DNA from: Bacillus salipaludis
GTDB taxonomy: Bacteria; Bacillota; Bacilli; Bacillales_B; DSM-18226
NCBI RefSeq assembly: GCF_004358205.1
Contig: NZ_SMYO01000018.1
Location: 1-64,000 of the forward strand
Direction of reading: 5' to 3'
DNA: 64,000 nucleotides
The notes below the pieces were generated by a model. That model did not search any database, was not told the origin of the DNA, and was given only the letters and a program-made list of their open reading frames with translations. The position numbers were made by a program, and so were the translations under genes. Position 1 is the stretch's first letter; each line of letters begins with the position of its first letter. This document shows positions 17,246-25,753 of this stretch, piece by piece.

Positions 17246-17293
17246 AAAAAGCTTGTCAGTAAGGCCATTTTTAGGCTTATCGACAAGCTTTTT
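17246..17293. terminator. Bidirectional intrinsic terminator after the FtsW-type gene
   Basis: AAAAAGCTTGTC (17246-17257) pairs with GACAAGCTTTTT (17282-17293). It gives U-runs on both strands and is about 100 bases past the minus-strand stop. Confidence 0.75.
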
Positions 17294-17394
17294 ACGTTCA
17301 CTGGATCCTTTAAAATGTCTATTGCCTCTTTTTCTTTTGCGTCCAAGATTTCAAAGATCCTTATAGTAAAAAAAGTAGACAAAATATGTCCACT

Positions 17395-18600
17395 TTATTT
17401 TGTAAGATAATAAATATTTTTCCTATTAACAATATTTTCAGCGTTTTGTTTCCGTTGTTTTTTATACTTCTTCTCGTAATTAACAAACATTGAAACATTG
17501 ACTAAAATTCCTGCAGCAATTGCTAATTGAATTAGAGAAGATCCTCCATAACTGACAAATGGTAGGGGGACACCAGTAAGTGGGATGAGGCCAGAGATAC
17601 CAGCAAGATTAACAAAAGCTTGGATGCCAATCATGCTTGAAATACCGATAGCTAGTAAACTTCCAAATGGATCTTTGCATTGCAATGCAATATAAATTCC
17701 CCTTAACACTATATATGCTAATGTAATGATTACAAAACCAACACCCCATATTCCTAACTCTTCAGCAATAACCGCCATAATAAAGTCTGTATGTGATTCT
17801 GGCAAATAACCAAGCTTTTCAATCCCTTTTCCCAATCCTAATCCATTTATTCCACCATTACCAATTGCTATGTATGAATTTACAAGGTGATATCCAGAGG
17901 TTTCTTGAAACTTAAATGGATCTTTTAAAATTTCAAAACGATTCATTCGAGTTGATGTGAATATTTTATTATAAAAAAGGAGAAAAAATGGTATCAGTAC
18001 TATAACACCAAGTGTACCTAGTTTCGATAAATTTTTAATATTGATTCCAGAAGAAATAATGATTGCTCCGGAAAATAATAAAATAAGTTCAACTGTACCG
18101 AAATCCGGTTGAATCGCAATTAATATACAAACTACTCCTAAATAAACTAAAGGAGGGATAACCCCTTTTTTAAATTCATTTATATATTCCTGTTTTTTAG
18201 CATACTGTGCAGATAAATAAATAATCACACAAAGCTTAACAAATTCTGCCGGTTGAATACTAAACGGTCCAATTTTAAACCAACTTTGTGCATTTCCAGC
18301 CACATGTCCAAAGAGAAAAAGCGCCATTAGGATAAAAATGGATGAAAAAACAATCGTTATAAGTACTTTTTTGCTTTTCAAGGCTTTATAAGGGAATAAG
18401 GCAGTAATCACAAAGAAAAAAGCACCACATAGTAAAAATAATTTTTGTTTCTGATAGAAATAATCACTGGAAACTCCATATCTTTCTACAGCAGTAGCCA
18501 TGCTCGCACTATAGACCATGATTAAACTAAAGAGAGATAATAAGGTTATCGCAATAATTAAAGTATAATCATAGGATTTTACAATTTTCTTAAACATCAT
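17395..18600 (-). CDS. FtsW/RodA/SpoVE family (SEDS) peptidoglycan glycosyltransferase
   Basis: A 401-residue protein with about ten membrane helices. SEDS signatures include MVYSASMATA in helix 1, PFSIQPAEFVKL, QPDFGT, GGINGLGLGKGIEKLGYLPE with the SHTDFIMAVIAEELG loop, and LPFVSYGGSSL near the end. These polymerases assemble glycan strands with a class B PBP in division, elongation or spore cortex synthesis. No cell-division or PBP gene lies next to it, so it is probably an extra paralogue. AGAGGAGGAA precedes ATG 18600; a second ATG follows directly. FtsW, RodA and SpoVE cannot be separated by eye. Confidence 0.88.
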   Translation of the reverse strand: MMFKKIVKSYDYTLIIAITLLSLFSLIMVYSASMATAVERYGVSSDYFYQKQKLFLLCGAFFFVITALFPYKALKSKKVLITIVFSSIFILMALFLFGHVAGNAQSWFKIGPFSIQPAEFVKLCVIIYLSAQYAKKQEYINEFKKGVIPPLVYLGVVCILIAIQPDFGTVELILLFSGAIIISSGINIKNLSKLGTLGVIVLIPFFLLFYNKIFTSTRMNRFEILKDPFKFQETSGYHLVNSYIAIGNGGINGLGLGKGIEKLGYLPESHTDFIMAVIAEELGIWGVGFVIITLAYIVLRGIYIALQCKDPFGSLLAIGISSMIGIQAFVNLAGISGLIPLTGVPLPFVSYGGSSLIQLAIAAGILVNVSMFVNYEKKYKKQRKQNAENIVNRKNIYYLTK

Positions 18601-18790
18601 TTCCTCCTCTTTAATAATTTCTAAAAAATTTTTAGTAGTTATGTTTCATAAATTATGACTAAATCTTACTATGTATATGAAAAGGTAATTCCGGCTTTAC
18701 TATAGCAAAAAAGTATTAGGATTTTATTACAAATAAACTATAATTTGATTATTTTATCAATCGAGTTAAAAGGAAGACGAAAAAAAACGA

Positions 18791-18818
18791 AAAAACACCT
18801 TAAATATAAGGTGTTTTT
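18791..18818. terminator. Bidirectional terminator hairpin
   Basis: AAAAACACCTTA / TATAAGGTGTTTTT with A-run and T-run on either side. It sits upstream of the FtsW-type gene, so it seems to isolate that gene from the right. No gene ending here was recognised. Confidence 0.65.
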
Positions 18819-19138
18819 ATTTAGCAATAGATAGTAACACTCTTCAAAAGGAATGATTTTCTTTCAATTGATTGAGAAAATTGCACGTAAAGTAGCAGGT
18901 GTTATTTGCTTAATTTCAAGAAGTGTGTTCGGCATATTAAAAAATAAAAACGATTAAACCTAATCAGCTACTCCACAGACAATTAATTTAATATTTAATA
19001 AACCTTTACATAAAATCCATTAAAACTTAAAAAATTGCTTATATAATATGATTGTGATTGATAAATACAGTTTTTCCAAAGAAACAGTAAAATCTTTTTT
19101 TGATATAAAAATCTGAAGACTAAAATGGGGTATCTGTC

Positions 19139-19273
19139 ATGGAAAATATCTTTTTATCAATATACTTCACTACAGTTATTTATACTCTTTTATATATTAA
19201 CTCAGCTTCTAGGCATGGGGATAACTTTAAAGACATGCATAATAACTATATGACTATAAATTGGATGGAATAA
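19139..19273 (+). CDS. Possible small membrane peptide, 44 aa
   Basis: An open frame with a hydrophobic N-terminal stretch (FLSIYFTTVIYTLLYI) and a polar tail. The upstream tggggtatctgtc is a poor ribosome binding site. The rest of 18819-19490 holds AT-rich sequence without other support. It may be spurious. Confidence 0.2.
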   Translation: MENIFLSIYFTTVIYTLLYINSASRHGDNFKDMHNNYMTINWME

Positions 19274-19490
19274 TAAATAAATTGAACTGTTGGTTTGTTT
19301 ACTATTTTGACTGCTTTCCAAATTTCAGTTAAGCATGCTGGATACATGCACGAAAAAAGGCGCCCTGCAGCTGTCGCATTTGTTTAAGGCACAAATCTTT
19401 TAAGGTTATTAAAATTTCAATAATATCATGTATGCATTTAATGAATTACGACATATTTATTTAAATCTGTATGATGAAAGGAGGGATACT

Positions 19491-19619
19491 ATGAAAAAGA
19501 TTAGCAGTACATTACAAAAAATGATTGAAAAAAATAAAAGTGAGATTTTATCCAATCAAACTAAACTGATCGATATAGAGAAAAAAGTTGACACTAAAAT
19601 AATTGCCAATGGAAAATAA
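19491..19619 (+). CDS. FbpB-like small basic protein, 42 aa
   Basis: ATG 19491 lies eight bases after AAAGGAGGG. The peptide MKKISSTLQKMIEKNKSEIL continues with IDIEKKVDTK, matching the NK-x-E-I-L ... IEKK pattern of the FbpB family of small basic proteins. In B. subtilis, Fur-regulated basic proteins help the FsrA small RNA spare iron. No convincing Fur box is seen upstream, so iron control is not shown here. An in-frame ATG at 19428 lacks a ribosome binding site. Confidence 0.6.
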   Translation: MKKISSTLQKMIEKNKSEILSNQTKLIDIEKKVDTKIIANGK

Positions 19620-19804
19620 CATTGATATAAAATGGCTCTTATCTGTATTTCAACAAAAATATCCAGTTTCCTTTAAAGTAAGTTATTCAATTAAATGCCT
19701 GTTTGTGCAATTACACTCTCCTCCTCCAGTAGGAGGAATCTATGTAAAGTATGAATCTCGAAATACAAAAATGTAAATAAAGTGTAATAATCATAATCGG
19801 CACG

Positions 19805-19828
19805 AGGATGTTATAATCATCCTTTTTA
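19805..19828 (+). terminator. Small terminator hairpin
   Basis: AGGATG / CATCCT with a 7-base loop, then tttttaaa. It probably ends the FbpB-like transcript. Confidence 0.5.
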
Positions 19829-19927
19829 AAATAACCAACCCCCTACTCGCTTTAATCACTTCTAAAGTCACTTAACCATTCTCAAAACAGGGGTAAAAAT
19901 TTATCTTTTAATTGGGGGATTTTAATA

Positions 19928-20083
19928 ATGTGGGTAGTTACTGTCCATTCAAAAGAACATACTATAATGTTTGAGTTTGACACAGAAAGAGAAGCAAGAG
20001 AAACTTTTGAGAAAATTCAGGGTAACAAAATCCTTTCAGAGATTATCTATTTCAATGATTCTTGCTTAGAAAAAGCTGTTTAG
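19928..20083 (+). CDS. Small conserved-looking protein, 51 aa
   Basis: This frame runs from ATG 19928, with TTGGGGGA upstream, to TAG 20081-20083. The peptide MWVVTVHSKEHTIMFEFDTE is followed by REARETFEKIQGNKIL and ends in IIYFNDSCLEKAV. The pattern of two strands, a helix and a strand resembles short uncharacterised Bacillus proteins beginning MWxVTVHS. No function is known to me. A clean terminator lies 120 bp downstream. Confidence 0.65.
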   Translation: MWVVTVHSKEHTIMFEFDTEREARETFEKIQGNKILSEIIYFNDSCLEKAV

Positions 20084-20204
20084 GATTCCTACCACATTTT
20101 ACTGGGTTTCCCGGTATTTTCATTGTTCCTGCTACTGGGCCAACATAATAAATTTTCACCTGTAAGAAGATTTTTTAATTTGAATAAGAGAATTTAACAA
20201 ATTT

Positions 20205-20231
20205 AAAACCACCAAGACTGGTGGTTTTTTA
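20205..20231 (+). terminator. Intrinsic terminator
   Basis: AAAACCACC / GGTGGTTTTTT with loop aagact. It ends the transcript of the 51-aa gene. Confidence 0.8.
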
Positions 20232-20400
20232 TTCTTAGTTTAATTTTCCAAGTTTTTTAACTGCTTTTTGATAAGTTGTAAAGTAATACTATACCTACTC
20301 ATCCCGGTTCCCTTATTCAATTTCGAATCCTGCCTCCGATCCTTCGGATGGGTGCGATCAATACATTTTTCTTTTGCCTCCAAGATTCCAATCATCTGAA

Positions 20401-21174
20401 TCAGTTCATATCGCGGTTTAAAAAAGTAAATAGATTGGGCACTCGATCAATAAAATATTTATAATGATGCTCTCCATTCTTAACCACTTTAAATTGTGAA
20501 TAAAAAATTTTATTCTTTATTATTTCACATACTCTTTCATTTGATTTTAGGAATTTCTCACTTACAACATGATCATTTCTAGCTTCTTTGTCCCCACAAT
20601 CCATATAAAAGCTTTTAATATGTGACAAATTAGACTCAAATAGAAGGTTCTCTATTTCTTCCTGGTTACGGTAGAACGCACAGGAAATTCCCGCTACATG
20701 CTGAAATGCTTCAGGATAAACACAAGCAGCATATGTTGATATAAGTACTCCGAGAGAGGCACCCGCTATTGCGTTTGCGTTTTTCAAGGTGCGATACTTA
20801 TTATGTATGAATGGAATAAGCACATTCACAATAAATTCAACATATTGTTTCCCCTTACCTCCAGTTGTACTGGGTTGTCCTAGGACATCTTCGCAATATG
20901 CACCATCCACCCAAGGACAATACTCGTTTAATCTCTCTTTAGGATTTTGATCGATGGCCACTACAATAACATCCAATTTTTTATCATGGAGGTACTTTTC
21001 TAAACCTAAAGATACTCCACCTATTGCTTCACGATCATCAAATACATTTTGTCCATCATGCATATATAGCACAGGATACTTTGTTCGTGTAGATTGATAA
21101 CTTTCAGGCACATATACTCTTATTTTCCTATTTTCTTTAAAGGCATTTATACGAATAGAATGAAATTCTAACAT
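20401..21174 (-). CDS. Alpha/beta-hydrolase, esterase D / enterochelin-esterase type
   Basis: About 257 residues. The N-terminus has KIRVYVPESYQ then YPVLYMHDGQNVFDD, characteristic of the putative-esterase family. The nucleophile elbow is AIAGASLGVLIS (GxSxG), with an acid in SFYMDCGDKEARND and His in KNGEHHYKYF. Members hydrolyse acyl or siderophore esters; no signal peptide suggests an intracellular role. The ATG at 21174 and the GTG at 21186 are both possible, since GAGGGAG lies between them; the ATG is favoured. It appears monocistronic. Confidence 0.8.
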   Translation of the reverse strand: MLEFHSIRINAFKENRKIRVYVPESYQSTRTKYPVLYMHDGQNVFDDREAIGGVSLGLEKYLHDKKLDVIVVAIDQNPKERLNEYCPWVDGAYCEDVLGQPSTTGGKGKQYVEFIVNVLIPFIHNKYRTLKNANAIAGASLGVLISTYAACVYPEAFQHVAGISCAFYRNQEEIENLLFESNLSHIKSFYMDCGDKEARNDHVVSEKFLKSNERVCEIIKNKIFYSQFKVVKNGEHHYKYFIDRVPNLFTFLNRDMN

Positions 21175-21421
21175 TGTCTCCCTCACCCTTGATTATGATT
21201 CATAATCCGTAATGAACTTCAGTAGATGGCTATGTTAAGGTCTTATCCCATTCCTCAATAGCAAAACTAAATCCAACACATTTAATCCCGCCTTAGACAC
21301 GAACTCAAAACAATTATAAAATCATCGAAGGCATATGTATATTTTTAAAAGGCTGTTTTCGCAAGGATTGTTGTTTTTCGAACAGATTTAATAGTAAACT
21401 TTTGACCCTAAGGCATGCATT

Positions 21422-21511
21422 CGGACACGATTGCCCTTGGCTTCATCAAAGATATTCGAATGAGACCATTATTCAGACTCGATTACCTTGGATCTCATCA
21501 TAGACTGTCCG
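21422..21511. repeat. Tandem imperfect repeat, two ~37-bp units
   Basis: Unit 1 (cgattgcccttggcttcatc...) and unit 2 (cgattaccttggatctcatc...) start about 53 bases apart and share most positions. The block is bordered by ttcggacac and gactgtccgaa, which are themselves complementary in part. Confidence 0.5.
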
Positions 21512-21565
21512 AAAAAGCCCCTAAATGGATCATATTTTACCAAGAGCAACAAAGTTTGAAAAATT

Positions 21566-21625
21566 GGGGTCAGTCCCCGTGTGAGCTAACGTTCTACTCC
21601 ACAAGGGGACTGACCCCTTGAACAC
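21566..21625. repeat. Inverted repeat with CAGTCCCC / GGGGACTG ends, copy 2
   Basis: GGGGTCAGTCCCC at the left and GGGGACTGACCCC at the right (reverse complement), with ctactccac in the middle as in the copy at 17139. Confidence 0.65.
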
Positions 21626-21652
21626 AGATAATTATTTAAGAGTATATGTTAC

Positions 21653-21835
21653 CAATTAACAAAGTCGCTTTCTCCACCAACAACGTACATTCTTCATATA
21701 GTTTACTTCAAAACAAAAAACTTAAATTTGCAGTTTATAATAAAAAGAAGAAAGCACTTAAATCATTGCCATCTTCTATAAAAACTGCACCTATTTATGA
21801 TAAGGTTCACCTCAACTTATCTAAATGAGGTTTAT
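21653..21835 (+). repeat. Composite ~150-bp hairpin repeat, copy 2
   Basis: Shares with 8143-8300 the caacgtacattctt leader, the tttgcagtttataata arm and the ataaaaactgc closing arm. It runs into a full right half of the 46-bp palindrome family (aaggttcacctcaac, tctaaatgagg). Confidence 0.7.
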
Positions 21836-21888
21836 TCTGTGCCGAATTTCTGTATCCCCATATTTTATATCTGTATGGATAAGGCTCC

Positions 21889-22380
21889 TCATATAAGCTT
21901 TTTGAATAAGACTTCCAGTTCCATTGATTTTTTTAACGTATTGAAAATAGGGGAATTTTTAAGGGCACTGAAGCAAAAATCATCAAAATCATTGTCCTCA
22001 ATTTCAACAAATAAAAAAACGGTTACAGTTATTTTTCTGATAAACGGTTCTTCATCATACCCTTTCACACCTACCAAGGATAGAGGGTTTTCCAGTGAAA
22101 GGTTCAAAACTCCTTCAATTTCTTCAATAATAGAGCCCCTTTTTTTCGACACCTCTAAGAGCGTCAAAATGATGCTGCTTAAAACGGATCCGGCGAAGTA
22201 TTCGAGACTCGTGATTTCGTTGTATTCTGGATCAAAACTCATTTGCTTTTCTATTTGAAAGCTCATTTGATTTGTAAAAACTTTTACCGATGAGAGATCA
22301 TTTGACGTCCCCCTAAAGCTCATATCAAAAATCCTGGATTCATATAATGTGTTTATTTCATCTTTTGACTGCTTATTCAT
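21889..22380 (-). CDS. OsmC-like protein lacking both catalytic cysteines
   Basis: A 163-residue, last gene of a four-gene operon. The fold markers of OsmC/Ohr are present: N-terminal strands, the SLEYFAGSVLSSIILTLLEV helix, VTVFLFVEIEDNDF, and the ALKNSPIFNTLKK segment. The first peroxidatic Cys is replaced by Ser in VLSSIIL, and the second (normally CPV-type) by Ser in NSPIFN; the only Cys is in FDDFCFSAL. Peroxidase activity is therefore unlikely, and a binding or carrier role is inferred. Its start overlaps the MetE-like stop by eight bases, with AAGGAG inside the upstream gene. Confidence 0.7.
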   Translation of the reverse strand: MNKQSKDEINTLYESRIFDMSFRGTSNDLSSVKVFTNQMSFQIEKQMSFDPEYNEITSLEYFAGSVLSSIILTLLEVSKKRGSIIEEIEGVLNLSLENPLSLVGVKGYDEEPFIRKITVTVFLFVEIEDNDFDDFCFSALKNSPIFNTLKKSMELEVLFKKLI

Positions 22381-23554
22381 ACTTACTCCTTAGTATTAAA
22401 GCCGCTCCTGTCAATGAGCGTATTTTAGCTGAGATATTTTCATAGATGTTAACCGGACTATTGGCGAAGGTTGCAAAACCGCAGTCAGGATTTAGCCATA
22501 TTCTTTCCTTTGGAAGATACGTCATTGCCTCTTCGACTCTTGAAAGGATAGGATCCAATGTCTCCATTTCATCTGTACGCGGATTGATCACGCCTAAACC
22601 AAGGGTGGCATGCCCCCTAATTCTTGAATCAGCCAATAACGAACTTAGTTCACCTGCCCGTGGTGTTGAGAATTCAAGTGTTAAAAGGTCCGGATTCACA
22701 CTAGCAAATAACTCAAGCAGTGGAGTATATGGACCTGTCAATAATATGCTCTCATTCTTGCTCCAGTTGCCTCTGCAGACATGTAAAGAAGCAACCGTCT
22801 TTGTTCTATCTATATGACTCATAATCTTTCCAATTAAGGAACTGGCAAATTCAAGCTCCTCTTTAGGATCTTTTCTCTCAGAAAGAGCTGCACACATAAA
22901 TGACCTCGGCTTTCCCTCTGTAAAAACAACCTCGGTCAGAACCGGTTCATCAAATTGAATTACATCAACCCCTATATTCAAAAGATGATCTATCTCTTCC
23001 TTCATGATCTTTATTACATCTTGCCCAAGTTCTTCCTTGCTGCCATAAACCTTACCAGAGAGATTAGGAAGCCACATCGATCTGGTTAGAAGATAGGGAC
23101 CTGGCATTGTGATCTTAACGGGTTTGTTGGTGAACTTCTTCATCATCAAAAGCTCATTTGCGACAATATCGCCATTGTAGTTCAACTTACCAACACAAAT
23201 AGCATTTTTAATGCTGACAGCCGGAACGTCAAGCGCGGTCAAAATATTCTCAAAAGCTTTTTTATCATCAATATAATCGAGCATTTCACTCATGTTCATC
23301 ATTCTAACGCCGCTAATTTTATCGGAAACAAAGGACACATAGTTATCCCGTCCGAGCTCTCCGCTTGTGATGATATCAATCCCTAAATCCTCCTGCAGCT
23401 TAATGATCTTTTGCGTTTCAATCTCAATAAGCTGGTTGAAGTCATTTGGTTCAATCGTTCCTTTTCTCATCATTCTGAGGGCTCTTAGAACCTCTTTTGA
23501 CCTTGGCATGCTCCCAATTAAGGAAGCGGGAAATAGCGGTAATGGCCTATCCAT
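22373..23554 (-). CDS. Core MetE-like (cobalamin-independent methionine synthase C-terminal) protein
   Basis: About 393 residues (start M4, nine bases past GGGGG; an upstream ATG lies at 23563). It corresponds only to the catalytic barrel of MetE: no N-terminal folate-binding domain. Zinc ligands are visible as His261-Val-Cys263 (SLHVCRGNW), a Glu in LEFS, and Cys361 in NPDCGFA; IQFDEPVL and GEL(G)RDNY are barrel motifs. Such core enzymes (YxjG/YxjH, MesA-D types) move methyl groups to thiols such as homocysteine, often without folate polyglutamate. Its partners here are unusual: flavoprotein, binding-protein fold and OsmC-like. Confidence 0.85.
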   Translation of the reverse strand: MDRPLPLFPASLIGSMPRSKEVLRALRMMRKGTIEPNDFNQLIEIETQKIIKLQEDLGIDIITSGELGRDNYVSFVSDKISGVRMMNMSEMLDYIDDKKAFENILTALDVPAVSIKNAICVGKLNYNGDIVANELLMMKKFTNKPVKITMPGPYLLTRSMWLPNLSGKVYGSKEELGQDVIKIMKEEIDHLLNIGVDVIQFDEPVLTEVVFTEGKPRSFMCAALSERKDPKEELEFASSLIGKIMSHIDRTKTVASLHVCRGNWSKNESILLTGPYTPLLELFASVNPDLLTLEFSTPRAGELSSLLADSRIRGHATLGLGVINPRTDEMETLDPILSRVEEAMTYLPKERIWLNPDCGFATFANSPVNIYENISAKIRSLTGAALILRSKYE

Positions 23555-23674
23555 GTGTTTCATCCCCCAAAATGGATGTAAATGGTTAAAAGAGAAGCAG
23601 CGAAAAAAAAACGCTCTTCTCTTTTAAATAAACAAGTTTAAAGTTTGTCTAGCAAAAATTCATTCACGAATTAC

Positions 23675-24490
23675 CTATATGAAGAACTTCAGATAGTCAT
23701 TGGCTTCACGTAATTGCTGAAATCCTGTGATTCTGCCTTCAACCCATTCTTTCAAACCTTCCATATCCATCATCTTCCTATGAGCTTCATTGTTATAGTC
23801 CATTCTATGAAGCACCTTTTGCCATTCTATGAACCTATCAGTTGAAAAAACAGGATGAGCTACGAAAATACAGTGGTCAAACAAAGCGGTTGTATCAATG
23901 CATACCAGTTGATTTTCATCAATTGCGCCATCCTTCTTCCAAGCTTCCCAGTTCAAATCTAGAGTAACAGAGGCGTCTACAGTTCCCTCCATCAACGCTT
24001 TAATAGCATCCAGCTCTCCACCTATATGGTCTCCATGTAGGCCTACGCCAATATCAAACCTTTTCTCAGTGTAGTCCGCTCCATACTCAAGTCCATTTTT
24101 ATGCAAATGGTTAATTGGTATTAATCTTGCCTGAGGAGAGTCTATCGCTCCAAAGCCAATTGTCTTGCCCCTTAGCCCGGCTAGATTTGTGATCCCGCTG
24201 TCTTTTCTCACTATAAAACAGGTCTTTCTGTCTCTGTCCGTATCTCGCATTGAACCCATCTGGCATTTTCCATCGGTTCTCAAATAAGCGTCCAACCATG
24301 CAAGGGGCGAATTCCAGGCAATGTCTATTTCCCTGTTTAATAAACCGTCAACCTGTCCTTCGTAATCCTTATAGAAGATACATTCGATTTCAAGGCCTTC
24401 CTCTTTGAAAAAATCGGCGATGATCCCCCAGATAACGGTAACCCTCGGATCATAAATAACAGCCCCTACTTTTATTCTATCGTTATTCAA
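23675..24490 (-). CDS. Substrate-binding-protein fold, no signal peptide (PhnD/SsuA/DszB-like)
   Basis: About 271 residues. The sequence RIKVGAVIYDPRVTVIWGII, EIDIAWNSPLAWLDAYLR, GLRGKTIGFGAIDSPQARL and GTVDASVTLDLNWEAW is that of a type II periplasmic-binding-protein fold. There is no signal peptide or lipobox and no ABC permease nearby, so it is cytosolic. Enzymes of this fold include the desulfinase DszB and some decarboxylases, so a catalytic role is plausible. I favour TTG 24490 (MNNDRIKV), eight bases after AAGGAG; GTG 24499 overlaps the ribosome binding site. It lies between the ACAD-like and MetE-like genes. Confidence 0.75.
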   Translation of the reverse strand: MNNDRIKVGAVIYDPRVTVIWGIIADFFKEEGLEIECIFYKDYEGQVDGLLNREIDIAWNSPLAWLDAYLRTDGKCQMGSMRDTDRDRKTCFIVRKDSGITNLAGLRGKTIGFGAIDSPQARLIPINHLHKNGLEYGADYTEKRFDIGVGLHGDHIGGELDAIKALMEGTVDASVTLDLNWEAWKKDGAIDENQLVCIDTTALFDHCIFVAHPVFSTDRFIEWQKVLHRMDYNNEAHRKMMDMEGLKEWVEGRITGFQQLREANDYLKFFI

Positions 24491-24513
24491 TGAGCTCACT
24501 CCTTATATTGTGG

Positions 24514-25641
24514 TTATGGAATCATCTGACCTGTTAATGCTTTTCCAAGCCAAATAGCCAGAACGTCGGCACTTGGAGCCATAATTTGTCCGGCATATGC
24601 GTCTCTCAGAAGCCTTTCCGTAGGGAGAGATTTATTGTAAGCTTTCCCTCCACCCACTCTCATTGCAAGCCTTCCACATTCGATTGCAGCTTCTGAGGCC
24701 ACGATTCTTGCCGAGAGAATCTTTGCAAGTGCATCAGCTTCACTGTTGGCACCCGCTCTAGCAGCGTCTAGAGTAAGTGCTCTAGCGGCTGCTGCAGTTT
24801 TATAAATATTTGCAATATGAATTTGAATTGTTTCAATATTAGCAAGGGTTGTCCCATCCGGATATTGTCTATCCACAGCATGGTTGCTGGCTATTTCAAA
24901 CATATGCATGGCAGTACCGCTATAAACGGCTCCCAGCCCTGTGACGAAAAATGGAGCTACCACGTTGAATACCTGCTCTTCTCCTGAACCTTCTGCCCCA
25001 ATGCGGAAAGATGAATCCAAAGTGACATTCTCAATGTGCATTGGACATGACGCATTACCTCTCAATCCAAAGCCATTCCATTTTGACAAGTCAAAGGATA
25101 GGCCTTTTGTTTCCAGAGGGAATACCCAATTGTTTATTTTTCCTTCTTCAACAGATGGTGCAAGAACGAGATAGTAAGAAGCATATGTTCCAGATGTGAC
25201 CATACTCTTTGTTCCGTTAAAAGTTGTGTTGTCCCCGTTAACCTCAGCAGTCATTTCCGGAATATAGAAGTGTGTTCCTGTTCCTAATTCGCTGTAGGCT
25301 AAAGCCATGAATTTCCCATTTTCTACAATGTCTGTGAAAATATTTTGCTTTAGTTCGTCACTTCCATGAGTTAGAATACACATCAATGCGACATTATGCA
25401 TCATGTAACAAAGGGCTGTAGTTGAGCAGGTCTCTGCAAATGCCAGACAAGCCTGGGCATGCTCTTCAAGTCCTTTGCCAAATCCGCCATATTCTACAGG
25501 TATAACCAGTTTTAAAAAGCCGTTTTCACTTAGCTTCTTGAAGGACTCTTCAGGAAATTTCGACTCCTTGTCAGTCAATTCAGTGTAAGGCAGTATGTAG
25601 GACCTTGCAAAATCTTTGCCTTGTTGATAAATATTGTTCAT
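24514..25641 (-). CDS. Acyl-CoA dehydrogenase-like flavoprotein, first gene of operon
   Basis: About 375 residues. The three-domain ACAD fold is evident: N-terminal helices (ILPYTELTDKESKFPEESF), the FMN/FAD loop ALAYSELGTGTHF and GTKSMVTSGTYASYYLV, then C-terminal helices ending LLRDAYAGQIMAPSADVLAI. The usual catalytic YEGT block is replaced by AGQIMAPSAD, as in flavin monooxygenase-like members (DszC/SfnC types). It may therefore hydroxylate or cleave a small organic, perhaps sulfur, compound using reduced flavin. The ATG at 25641 follows GGAGGGTGAGG; the longer start at 25716 is not supported. Confidence 0.82.
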   Translation of the reverse strand: MNNIYQQGKDFARSYILPYTELTDKESKFPEESFKKLSENGFLKLVIPVEYGGFGKGLEEHAQACLAFAETCSTTALCYMMHNVALMCILTHGSDELKQNIFTDIVENGKFMALAYSELGTGTHFYIPEMTAEVNGDNTTFNGTKSMVTSGTYASYYLVLAPSVEEGKINNWVFPLETKGLSFDLSKWNGFGLRGNASCPMHIENVTLDSSFRIGAEGSGEEQVFNVVAPFFVTGLGAVYSGTAMHMFEIASNHAVDRQYPDGTTLANIETIQIHIANIYKTAAAARALTLDAARAGANSEADALAKILSARIVASEAAIECGRLAMRVGGGKAYNKSLPTERLLRDAYAGQIMAPSADVLAIWLGKALTGQMIP

Positions 25642-25753
25642 ATATTCCTCACCCTCCATAAAATCCCATATTATTAATATAAAATTTTTTATGAATCCAT
25701 TTTCATATAAACACAATCAATGCTGCAAAAAGAGCTTCACTATAGAACAAATT

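Noticed and set aside
17098..17382. 94-aa open frame downstream of the FtsW-type gene
   Set aside because: It runs through the CAGTCCCC repeat and the terminator hairpin and has no ribosome binding site.
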